Part shown: positions 57,250 to 64,000 of the stretch, in pieces
How the letters are laid out: every line of letters starts with the position of its first letter
How positions within the stretch are numbered: position 1 is the first letter of the stretch
DNA from: Paraburkholderia sp. D15
GTDB taxonomy: Bacteria > Pseudomonadota > Gammaproteobacteria > Burkholderiales > Burkholderiaceae
Direction: 5' to 3'
Length of the DNA: 64,000 nucleotides
Assembly: GCF_029910215.1 (NCBI RefSeq)
Contig: NZ_CP110395.1
Coordinates: forward strand, 124,001 to 188,000
The notes under the pieces: generated by a model
Databases searched by the model: none
What the model saw: only the letters and a program-made list of their open reading frames with translations
Told to the model about the DNA's origin: nothing
Made by a program: the position numbers and the translations under genes

Positions 57250-59157
57250 TCAAGGCGCTTGCGACGCCACGCTCGACGATTCCACCAGCGTCGATTTGAC
57301 GATCACCTCGGCGCGCACGTCGCGGCCGATCGCTTCCATCGCGGGACGCATGCGCGCGAAGTCGTCGGGCGTGCAGACGTCGCTGTCGAAGTGCGTGGCG
57401 CCGTCGCGCGACATCGTCACGACGTTGCGGGCCGGATCGAACGCGTACTGCGACTGGAAGTCGACGAAGCGGTCCTGTGTGCGTTTCGCCTCCGGCATGT
57501 CGAGCACGTGGAAATTCGCCGGCAGCTCGATGCGCGCGTGTTCGTGCAGCGTGAGGTTGTGGCACACGAACGGCTGCGTGCGCTGACGCTCGCCGAGCCA
57601 GTAGCGCGTGTCGGCCTCGAAGCCGCCCGCGAGGCTCGTCAGCGCGGGGATCGATGCCGCCGCGCCCGGCACGACCAGACTCTCCAGCGTGCCCTTCATC
57701 GTGATGGTGAGCGGACCGCCGGCGACGTCGAGGTCGCTGGTGGTGAGCGTGGCCGTGCCGCGCAGATTCGCGCTGCGCAACTCGGCCTGGATCGACTCCT
57801 CGCGTTGCGCGGGAGTCTGCGTGCGCAACATCGCGCGCGCCTGTTCGGCGGACGCGCCGGCGGCTTCGAGGCGATACGTGAAGCTTGCCGAACCGTCTGC
57901 TTCGAGCTTGATCGACAGATCGCTGCTGCGTGTCATCAGCGCGGTGGCGGGCGTATTGGCGAGCACGCCTTCGCCGACCAGCACCGTCGGCCGGTTCATA
58001 TCCGATGACGGCAGGAAGCCGAACTCCACGTTCGACGCGGTCGAGTCCGCGTACTGCTGCAACTCCGGCAGCCACGTGATCACGTGATTGATGACGCCAT
58101 AGCCCGGCACGTCGGGCAGCGTGTAGATCGAGCCGTTGCTGATCAGCGCGGGCTCGTTGCGCACGCCGACGGCGTCGAGCAGCGCGCCGTACAACGCGAC
58201 GTGGTCCTTGCAGTCGCCATAGCGGTTCGCGAGGATTTCGCTCGCGCTGTGCGGCACGACCGCGCCGCGTCCAACGTTGATCGCCACGTAGCGGATGCTC
58301 CGGCGCACCCAGTCGTACAGCGTCCTGGCCTTGTCGCGCGTGGTGTGGTCGTGCGCGGTGAGTTGCTGCGCGAGACGCGTGACGGTGGCGTCGCGCGCGC
58401 TCGGGTCCGCGGCGGACTCGCGGTACGTCGCGGCGAACGCGGCGTAATTCGGAAACGTGGAGACCATCAGCCGGTCGCCGTACGACACATACGCAATCGA
58501 ACCACGCTCCAGGCGGCTGAAATGCGCCTTGTCGTAGCGATACTCGTAGCGCGTGCGGCCGTCGCGCGTGACGGGTTGCAGCGCCGTGAAGCCGCGCGCG
58601 TCGGCATACAGCGGCTTGTCGGCGGGCAGGTCGTAGATCAGGCGGAAGTTGTGCGTGGGCGCGAGATCGGGTGGCGTGAAGTCGCTGAACTGGCCCGGCA
58701 CGATGGGTTGCTTCTGCGTCTTGCGATAGGTGAGGTGCACGCGCGCGCCCGGTTCGACGGCGGGGAACACGATCACTTTTTCCTGGATGTCCTGGAACAT
58801 CGGCGCGTCGAACGAACGCGCTTCCTGCACGTCGCGGATCTGCTCGGACTGCACGTCGTGACGCACGCCGTCGGCGGTCTGCGTGTAGGCCTCGAGAATC
58901 TGCACATCCGCCATATTGCGGTTGAACCAGACGTATTGCTGCGCCACGCGCGCGACGCCGGCTTCGTTGTTCACCCGCAGCGTCATCGTGTCGAGCTTCG
59001 AGAACGAGCCGTCGGCGTTGACGGTGAACGTCTGCGTTTCGCCTTCGTTCGTGTACGGGTCGTCGAGTTTGACGGGAATGCTCGCGCTCGCGCCATGGAC
59101 GCCGGCCAGCCAGCCGGCCGATGCCAGCACGAGATAAACCACGGAGGAAAAGCGCAT
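57250..59157 (-). CDS. Secreted DUF3857 / transglutaminase-like protein
   Basis: 635 residues from ATG 59157 (MRFSSVVYLVLASAGWLAGVHGASA, a clear Sec signal peptide). The DUF3857 domain (about 45-230) is followed by a transglutaminase-like core (about 265-380). The core has the catalytic Cys in NRYGDCKDHVALYG, His in VINHVITWLP and Asp in YADSTAS. A C-terminal DUF2569/3858-like beta region follows. Probably periplasmic. The catalytic triad appears complete, so peptidase or transamidase activity is possible. Three 11-bp-spaced CTAACG repeats lie 38-65 bp upstream of the start codon. Confidence 0.85.
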   Translation of the reverse strand: MRFSSVVYLVLASAGWLAGVHGASASIPVKLDDPYTNEGETQTFTVNADGSFSKLDTMTLRVNNEAGVARVAQQYVWFNRNMADVQILEAYTQTADGVRHDVQSEQIRDVQEARSFDAPMFQDIQEKVIVFPAVEPGARVHLTYRKTQKQPIVPGQFSDFTPPDLAPTHNFRLIYDLPADKPLYADARGFTALQPVTRDGRTRYEYRYDKAHFSRLERGSIAYVSYGDRLMVSTFPNYAAFAATYRESAADPSARDATVTRLAQQLTAHDHTTRDKARTLYDWVRRSIRYVAINVGRGAVVPHSASEILANRYGDCKDHVALYGALLDAVGVRNEPALISNGSIYTLPDVPGYGVINHVITWLPELQQYADSTASNVEFGFLPSSDMNRPTVLVGEGVLANTPATALMTRSSDLSIKLEADGSASFTYRLEAAGASAEQARAMLRTQTPAQREESIQAELRSANLRGTATLTTSDLDVAGGPLTITMKGTLESLVVPGAAASIPALTSLAGGFEADTRYWLGERQRTQPFVCHNLTLHEHARIELPANFHVLDMPEAKRTQDRFVDFQSQYAFDPARNVVTMSRDGATHFDSDVCTPDDFARMRPAMEAIGRDVRAEVIVKSTLVESSSVASQAP

Positions 59158-59194
59158 GGCGGGCAGGTATCCGGACGGCGAGGTTGACGGAGGG

Positions 59195-59222
59195 CTAACG
59201 TCCAACTAACGACGGGCTAACG
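59195..59222 (-). promoter_or_regulatory. Three direct CTAACG repeats at 11-bp spacing
   Basis: CTAACG begins at 59195, 59206 and 59217 (CGTTAG on the coding strand of the DUF3857 gene), exactly one helical turn apart. The outer two are extended to GGGCTAACG. An inverted copy, GTTAGCG, lies at 59256-59262. This is the layout of OmpR/PhoB-family response-regulator sites (6-mer, N5, 6-mer), so it is a candidate operator for the DUF3857 gene. Confidence 0.5.
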
Positions 59223-59360
59223 AAATTGCCTGAATGATGTGTACAGCGACCGTCAGTTAGCGTCGTTTTGCGCCGCGCGGATGTCAAGCGCTTGCCACGC
59301 GTTTCGATTGAAGAATGCAGGCGACGCAGGCGATGCACGCGACGCACGACACGCCACCCA

Positions 59361-60383
59361 CTACACGCTGCAAGTCGCCCCGCCCGATGCCGCGATTTCC
59401 CGCGCGGCCTTCGCGCCTTCCACCTTCAGCAGCGTCGGCAGCGACACGCCGTTCTTCGCGGCCGTCACCTCGGCGAGGATGGACACCGCGATTTCCGGCG
59501 GCGTGCGGCTGCCGATATAGATGCCCACCGGCCCATGCAAACGGGCCAGCTCGGAATCGTTCAGATCGAACTCCTTCAGCCGTTCGCGGCGCGCCTGGTT
59601 ATTGCGCCGCGAGCCGAGCGCGCCGACGTAGAACGCCGGCGTCTTCAATGCCTCCATCAGCGCGAGATCGTCGAGCTTCGGATCGTGCGTGAGCGCAATC
59701 ACCGCGCAGCGTTCGTCGAGCTTCATGTCGATCACGGTGTCGTCCGGCATGGTGCGCACGATCTTCGTGCCGGGAATGCTCCATTCCTCGGTGTATTCCT
59801 CGCGCGGATCGCAGACCGTCACCTGATAGTCGAGCCCCACCGCGATCTGACACAGGTAGCGCGACAGTTGCCCCGCGCCGATCACCAGCATGCGAAAGCG
59901 CGGGCCGTGAATGGTCAGCAGGCGTTCGTCGTCGAACGACACGCCGTCCGTCGCGCTGGCGTTGTCGAGGCGCGCCGCGCCGGTCCGCATGTCGAGTTCG
60001 CGCGCGACGAGCCGGCCGTCTTCCACCGCGTCGCACAGTTCGGCGATACCGCTTTGCAAGGTGAGCGGTTCCAGCACCAGTTGAATGGTGCCGCCGCAGG
60101 GCAGACCGAAGCGATGCGCCTCTTCCGCCGTGATGCCGTACTTCACCGCTTCCGGATGGGTCTGCTCGATACCGCGTTGCCGCACCCGGTCGATCAAATC
60201 GTCTTCGATGCAGCCGCCCGAGACCGAGCCGACCACCAGACCGTCGTCGCGCACCGCGAGCATCGCGCCCTCGGGACGCGGCGACGAACCCCACGTCTTC
60301 ACCACCGTCACCAGTAGCGCGCGATGTCCTTCCTCCAGCCAACGTGCGCTGGATTTCAGGACTTCGAGATCCACGCTGTCCAT
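59361..60383 (-). CDS. XdhC-family molybdenum-hydroxylase maturation protein
   Basis: 340 residues. XdhC/CoxF-type proteins bind molybdenum cofactor and help insert its terminal sulfur in xanthine-dehydrogenase/CO-dehydrogenase-like enzymes. The N-terminal XdhC motif is TWGSSPRPEGAML then SVSGGCIEDDL. A C-terminal Rossmann part (LVIGAGQLSRYLC) and GALGSRRNN follow. A conserved Cys occurs in GLPCGGT. Its start overlaps the end of the CoxG-type gene by 28 nt. Last gene of the cluster. Confidence 0.9.
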   Translation of the reverse strand: MDSVDLEVLKSSARWLEEGHRALLVTVVKTWGSSPRPEGAMLAVRDDGLVVGSVSGGCIEDDLIDRVRQRGIEQTHPEAVKYGITAEEAHRFGLPCGGTIQLVLEPLTLQSGIAELCDAVEDGRLVARELDMRTGAARLDNASATDGVSFDDERLLTIHGPRFRMLVIGAGQLSRYLCQIAVGLDYQVTVCDPREEYTEEWSIPGTKIVRTMPDDTVIDMKLDERCAVIALTHDPKLDDLALMEALKTPAFYVGALGSRRNNQARRERLKEFDLNDSELARLHGPVGIYIGSRTPPEIAVSILAEVTAAKNGVSLPTLLKVEGAKAAREIAASGGATCSV

Positions 60384-60958
60384 GATTTCTTCCTCTTTGT
60401 TGCGTCGCCGCCGGACGATTCGTCCGCGGCTTCAGTCGATGCCGTATTGTCGCGCGCCGTCGAATCGGCTGCCGGCCCTGCGTTATCGGGGGCCGCATCG
60501 GCGCCGGGTTCGGTGTCTGCGCCGACCAGCACGCCGAAGCGCTTGAAAAACTCGCCCGCAATTTTACGCGCCGCGCCGTCCACCAATCGGGAACCGATTT
60601 GCGCGAGCTTGCCGCCGACCTGCGCGCTAGCCGTATAGGACAGTTTCGTGGCGTCGTCACCGTCCGCTTCGAGCGTCACGCGCGCGTTGCCCTTGGCGAA
60701 ACCCGCCGCCCCGCCCTGGCCTTCGAACACGATGGTGTAGGAGGTGGGCGCGTCGATATCGGTGAGCTGCATGCGGCCTTTGAAACGCGCCTTGACCGGG
60801 CCGACGGCCGCGCTCAACGCGACCTGATAGGCGTCCTCGCCGTCGGGGTCGATGCTTTCGCAACCGGGGATGCAGGCGCGCAGAATCTCCATGTCGTTCA
60901 ACGCGTCCCACGTTCGTTGCTGCGCGACGGGCAGCGTGTGGGTCTCGGTCAATTCCAT
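60356..60958 (-). CDS. CoxG-type SRPBCC protein
   Basis: 200 residues from ATG 60958 (MELTETHTLPVAQQRTWDAL). A START/SRPBCC-fold CoxG family domain (about 1-145) has IPGCESI and AQVGGKLAQIGSRLVDGAARK, the family C-terminal helix. A polar Asp/Ala/Thr-rich linker and a basic KRKKSWTAWISKS end follow. CoxG is reported to anchor or assist CO-dehydrogenase-type enzymes at the membrane. It overlaps the VWA gene by 10 nt. Confidence 0.88.
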   Translation of the reverse strand: MELTETHTLPVAQQRTWDALNDMEILRACIPGCESIDPDGEDAYQVALSAAVGPVKARFKGRMQLTDIDAPTSYTIVFEGQGGAAGFAKGNARVTLEADGDDATKLSYTASAQVGGKLAQIGSRLVDGAARKIAGEFFKRFGVLVGADTEPGADAAPDNAGPAADSTARDNTASTEAADESSGGDATKRKKSWTAWISKS

Positions 60959-62208
60959 GAGCGTGCTCCTGCGTTGACCCGGGCGGCGACGATAGCACGA
61001 GGCGCGCGCGTGAGTTGCGCGAGGTCGTGGCCGAATGCGCTCAGGCTGTCGAGATTGTGAACCGGCCGATGCGCGTCGACATACGGCAGGATCGCCTGCA
61101 CGCCGCGCGCCTTCGGGGAAAAGCCGCTGAATCGCAGCAGCGGATTGAGCCAGACGATGCGGTGCGCGAAGCGGCGCAGGCGCGCCATTTCGGTGTCGAG
61201 CACGTCGATCGCCTGATGGTCGAGGCCGTCCGTCACGAGCAGCACCGTGGCACGTCCGGTCAGCACGCGTCGTGCCCAGCGCCGGTTGAACTCGGCGAGC
61301 GCCGCGCCGATGCGTGTGCCGCCCGACCAGTCGAGCACCTGCCCAGTGAGCGTCGCGATCGCCACGTCGGGATCGCGCTCGCGCAGCGCGCGTGTCGCGT
61401 TGGTCAGGCGCGTGCCGAACAGGAACACCTGCAGGCGTTCGCGCGACTGCAACAGCGCATGGCAGAAATACAGCACCGCGCGCGAGTAGCTGCTCATCGA
61501 GCCGGAGATGTCGAGCAACAGCACGAGCGGCGGTTTGCGTTCCACCCGCGCGCGATATTTCCACACCGTCCAGTCGCCGCCCGCGCGCACCGCGTGCCGC
61601 GCGCTCGCGCGCAGGTCCGCGTGCGTGCCGTGCGAGGCGGCCTTCAGACGACGCGTGGGCTCGGTCGCGAGCGGCAGCCGCTGGCCGCGAATCAGGTGGC
61701 GCAGCGTGCGCCATTCATCGGCGGAAAGGGTGTCGAAGTCGCGGTGGCGCAGGCGTTCTTCCGCGCTGAAGGTGGCGTGCGCGCGCAGCTCTTGCTGTTC
61801 GGTTTCCTGCGGCTTTTTGTGGTGCGGCGATGGCGGCGCGCGTACCGCGAGCGCATCGGCGAGCCGGTTGTTGCGTTTGGGCGGCGGCAGACCGTCGCGG
61901 ACTTTCGGCAGCAGCAGCGCGCGCAGTTTGCCTTCCCAGTCGGGATCGCGCCAGAACAGCGCGAACGCCGCGTCGAACAGATCGCGTTCGTCGGGCGCGC
62001 CGACCAGCGACGCGGCCAGCGCCGCGCGCACGTCGTCGCGGCGGCCGAGGTCGATCCACTGCAAGGCGGCGAGCGCGTCGACGGCTTGCGCGGGCGACAT
62101 CGGCAAGCCCGCGCCGCGCAGCACGCGCACGAAATGCACGACGTTGCGCGCAAGCGTCGGGAGGGGCGCGAGGGGTACGAGGGGTGGCGTAGCGGTCGGC
62201 TGCGTCAT
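60949..62208 (-). CDS. CoxE-type VWA-domain protein
   Basis: 419 residues from ATG 62208 (MTQPTATPPLVPLAPLPTL). The CoxE/YeaD-like N-terminal part is followed by a von Willebrand A domain with MIDAS residues DISGSMSSYSRA, the Thr in a TGQVLDWSGGTRIG loop, and Asp in LLVTDGLDHQ. It partners a MoxR AAA+ ATPase in chaperone-like maturation of the molybdenum enzyme. Start and stop overlap both neighbours by 4-10 nt. Confidence 0.9.
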   Translation of the reverse strand: MTQPTATPPLVPLAPLPTLARNVVHFVRVLRGAGLPMSPAQAVDALAALQWIDLGRRDDVRAALAASLVGAPDERDLFDAAFALFWRDPDWEGKLRALLLPKVRDGLPPPKRNNRLADALAVRAPPSPHHKKPQETEQQELRAHATFSAEERLRHRDFDTLSADEWRTLRHLIRGQRLPLATEPTRRLKAASHGTHADLRASARHAVRAGGDWTVWKYRARVERKPPLVLLLDISGSMSSYSRAVLYFCHALLQSRERLQVFLFGTRLTNATRALRERDPDVAIATLTGQVLDWSGGTRIGAALAEFNRRWARRVLTGRATVLLVTDGLDHQAIDVLDTEMARLRRFAHRIVWLNPLLRFSGFSPKARGVQAILPYVDAHRPVHNLDSLSAFGHDLAQLTRAPRAIVAARVNAGARSWN

Positions 62209-63101
62209 GCTGGCGATCCCGGCGCGGCGAGGCACTGCGCGATCTGCGCGGCGTCCACGCGCGTCAGATCGTCCTGATACTTCAGTAGCACGCCCAGCGT
62301 GTTCTGCACGGATTGCGGATCGAGTTCGGTCACCGACAGCGCCTCCAGCGCGCGGCACCAGTCGATCGTTTCGGCGATGCCGGGCGCCTTGAACAGATCC
62401 ATGCCGCGCAGCCGGTGCACGAAATCGACCGCGCGCCGCTGTAATTCCGCCGATGTCCGCGGCGCGCGCGCGGCGACGATCTCCAGCTCGCGATCGCGTT
62501 CCGGATAGCCGATCCATTGATACAGGCAGCGCCGCTTCAACGCGTCATGAACTTCGCGCGTGCGGTTGGACGTCATCACGACGAGCGGCGGCTGGGCCGC
62601 GCGCACCGTGCCGTACTCGGGAATCGATACCTGGAAGTCCGACAGCAGTTCCAGCAGAAACGCCTCGAAGGGTTCGTCGGCGCGGTCGATCTCGTCGATC
62701 AGCAACACGCGGCGCGCGCCGGGCTGCTGCTCGTCCGGCAACAGCGCCTGCAGCAACGGACGCTTCAGCAGGAATTCGCCGCGATACAGCGTGTCGTTGT
62801 CCGGACGCTCACCGCTGGCTTCGGCCAGCCGCAGCGCCATGATCTGGCGCGGGTAGTCCCATTCGTAGAGCGCGCTCGCGGTGTCGAGCCCTTCGTAGCA
62901 TTGCAGCCGCAGCATCGTCGTGCCGAGCATGCCGGCCGCCGCCTTGGCCAGCTCGGTCTTGCCGACGCCCGGCTCGCCTTCGACGAATAGCGGCCGCTCC
63001 ATGCGCAGCGCGAGATACAGCGCCGTCGCCAGCTCGCGGCTCGCGAAATAGCGCTGGCCGGCGAGTTGCGCGACGGTGTCGTCGATCGAGACGGGTTGCA
63101 T
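62205..63101 (-). CDS. CoxD-type MoxR AAA+ ATPase
   Basis: 298 residues. Walker A is GEPGVGKTE (42-50), Walker B VLLIDEIDRAD, sensor 1 MTSNRTREVHDALKRRC. MoxR ATPases with VWA partners remodel metal-enzyme active sites; in the cox system CoxD helps build the CuMo(=S) cluster. Its stop overlaps the VWA start by 4 nt (ATGA). Confidence 0.92.
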   Translation of the reverse strand: MQPVSIDDTVAQLAGQRYFASRELATALYLALRMERPLFVEGEPGVGKTELAKAAAGMLGTTMLRLQCYEGLDTASALYEWDYPRQIMALRLAEASGERPDNDTLYRGEFLLKRPLLQALLPDEQQPGARRVLLIDEIDRADEPFEAFLLELLSDFQVSIPEYGTVRAAQPPLVVMTSNRTREVHDALKRRCLYQWIGYPERDRELEIVAARAPRTSAELQRRAVDFVHRLRGMDLFKAPGIAETIDWCRALEALSVTELDPQSVQNTLGVLLKYQDDLTRVDAAQIAQCLAAPGSPA

Positions 63102-63131
63102 GGCGGTGGGCCGGCGAGCGTGATGGCGTCG

Positions 63132-63953
63132 CTATGCGGTTGCCTTCGCGGTTGCCGGCGCGTTTGCCTTAACCACCGCACGCGCCGCGAGCACCGGGAT
63201 CAGATGCGCGCGGTACTCGGCGCTCGCGTGCATATCGGTGTTCAGATCGGCCGGCGACACCGTCACCGCGCGCGCCGCGTCCGGCGTGAAATCCGCCGAC
63301 AGCGCGCTTTCCAGCGCCGGCACGCGAAACACCGAAGACGCCGCGCCGGTCACCGCGGCCCGCACGCCGCTCGCGAACTTCGCGACGAACACGCCGACCA
63401 GCGCGAAGTGCGAAGCCGGATTGCGGAATTTCTCGTAGGCCGCGCGCTCGGGGACCGGGAACTCGACCGCGACGATCAGCTCGTCGGGCGCCAGCGCCGT
63501 CTCGTACATGCCGACGAAAAAGTCGCGCGCGGCAATGCGCCGCCGCTCGGTGACGATGGTCGCGTCCAACGCCATCGCCGCCGCCGGATAGCAGGCGGCG
63601 GGATCGTTGTTGGCGAGCGATCCGCCGATCGTGCCGAGCGCGCGCACCTGGCGGTCGCCGATGTGCGCGGCGAGATCCGCGAGCCCTGGCAACACGCGTC
63701 GCAAGTCAGCGTGATCCGCGACGTCGGCATGACAGACGGCGGCGCCGATGCTGACTTTCTGCGCGTCGACGCTGACCGTTTTCAGCGCGGGAATGCGCGT
63801 GACGTCGATCAATTGCGACGGCTGCGCGAGACGCAGCCGCATGGTGGGCAACAGGCTCTGACCGCCGGCGAGAAATTTCGCGTTGCCGTCGGCGGCGAGG
63901 GCGGCGGCGGCCGCTTGAGGGTCCGTCGCGCGTTGATATTCGAATGCGTACAT
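63132..63953 (-). CDS. FAD-binding medium subunit of a molybdenum hydroxylase (CoxM/CutM family)
   Basis: 273 residues. A PCMH-type FAD domain with LAGGQSLLPTMRLRLA (first FAD loop, about 28-43) and RALGTIGGSLANNDPA (second loop), then a CO-dehydrogenase flavoprotein C-terminal domain. It transfers electrons from the 2Fe-2S subunit to an acceptor. A low-complexity Ala/Thr/Lys tail ends it. The substrate (CO, aldehyde, purine or other) cannot be decided without the large subunit, which is outside the window. Confidence 0.92.
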   Translation of the reverse strand: MYAFEYQRATDPQAAAAALAADGNAKFLAGGQSLLPTMRLRLAQPSQLIDVTRIPALKTVSVDAQKVSIGAAVCHADVADHADLRRVLPGLADLAAHIGDRQVRALGTIGGSLANNDPAACYPAAAMALDATIVTERRRIAARDFFVGMYETALAPDELIVAVEFPVPERAAYEKFRNPASHFALVGVFVAKFASGVRAAVTGAASSVFRVPALESALSADFTPDAARAVTVSPADLNTDMHASAEYRAHLIPVLAARAVVKANAPATAKATA

Positions 63954-63975
63954 GTCGATGTCTCCGCTCGGGATC

Positions 63976-64000
63976 TCAAGGGGCCGGTTGGGCCGCGGGT
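63976..64000 (-). CDS. Possible 3' end of the next upstream cluster gene
   Basis: On the minus strand one frame entering from the window edge reads Pro-Ala-Ala-Gln-Pro-Ala-Pro-stop, with the TGA at 63978-63976, 22 bp before the coxM-type start. This is where the large or small subunit gene of the hydroxylase would end. Only eight codons are visible, so the call rests on context. Confidence 0.3.

Noticed and set aside
59310..59365. GACGCA/GATGCA-type short repeats downstream of xdhC as a satellite
   Set aside because: Too few and too degenerate copies to call; no function suggested.

Overview
The window is a 64 kb stretch of a high-GC betaproteobacterial chromosome. Gene content and order (queCED, mreBCD-mrdA-rodA, gatCAB, metXW-ampG, argB-slmA, regBA, hslVU, dksA, xerC-dapF-lpxL-metK) point to Burkholderiaceae, most likely Paraburkholderia or a close relative. 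That assignment rests on gene order and protein resemblance recalled from knowledge, not on a database search. No rRNA operon, IS element, prophage, CRISPR array or replication origin was seen. There is one tRNA (Phe).

Layout. 0-3 kb: an NtrY-like sensor kinase (cut by the window start) and a short NtrX-like regulator without an AAA+ domain, then tRNA-Phe. 3.4-5.4 kb: queC-queE-queD for the queuosine precursor preQ0. 5.6-7.1 kb: an HpcH/HpaI aldolase and a secreted Sel1-repeat protein. 7.2-13.7 kb (minus): the elongasome operon mreB-mreC-mreD-mrdA-rodA. 14.1-17.5 kb: gatCAB, divergent from mreB. 17.6-19.3 kb: a PPK2-type polyphosphate kinase and exonuclease III. 19.4-23.9 kb (minus): metX-metW-ampG and an M48 protease. 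24.2-26.8 kb (minus): argB, a HAD nucleotidase and slmA. 27.1-31.0 kb: a CWC protein, a TPR glycosyltransferase-like protein, and the RegB/RegA redox two-component pair. 31.2-35.8 kb (minus): hslVU, dksA with a degenerate zinc finger, and a His-rich COG0523 GTPase. 36.1-41.3 kb (minus): lpxL, dapF, a DUF484 protein, xerC and an RlmI-like methyltransferase. 41.6-42.8 kb: metK behind a leader that can fold.

The most accessory part is 42.9-44.9 kb. It is mostly non-coding and carries a BPSL0067-family putative cysteine amidase overlapping a secreted STY0300-family protein. This looks like an orphan interbacterial effector/immunity pair. From 44.9 to 47.5 kb there are single metabolic and small membrane genes. 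From 47.9 to 55.3 kb (minus) lie an MFS transporter and a complete tripartite RND efflux system. From 55.8 to 59.2 kb there are an unknown 70-residue protein, the SrkA-type kinase, and a DUF3857/transglutaminase protein preceded by three CTAACG repeats spaced 11 bp apart. The window ends (59.4-64 kb, minus) in the accessory genes of a molybdenum hydroxylase (coxM, coxD, coxE, coxG, xdhC types). Its large and small catalytic subunits would lie beyond the right edge.

Best leads: the BPSL0067/STY0300 pair, the metK leader, the DksA zinc-finger loss beside a zinc-type COG0523 GTPase, and the 11-bp-spaced repeats upstream of the DUF3857 gene. All functions are inferred from reading the sequence. 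No alignment or structure prediction was run.
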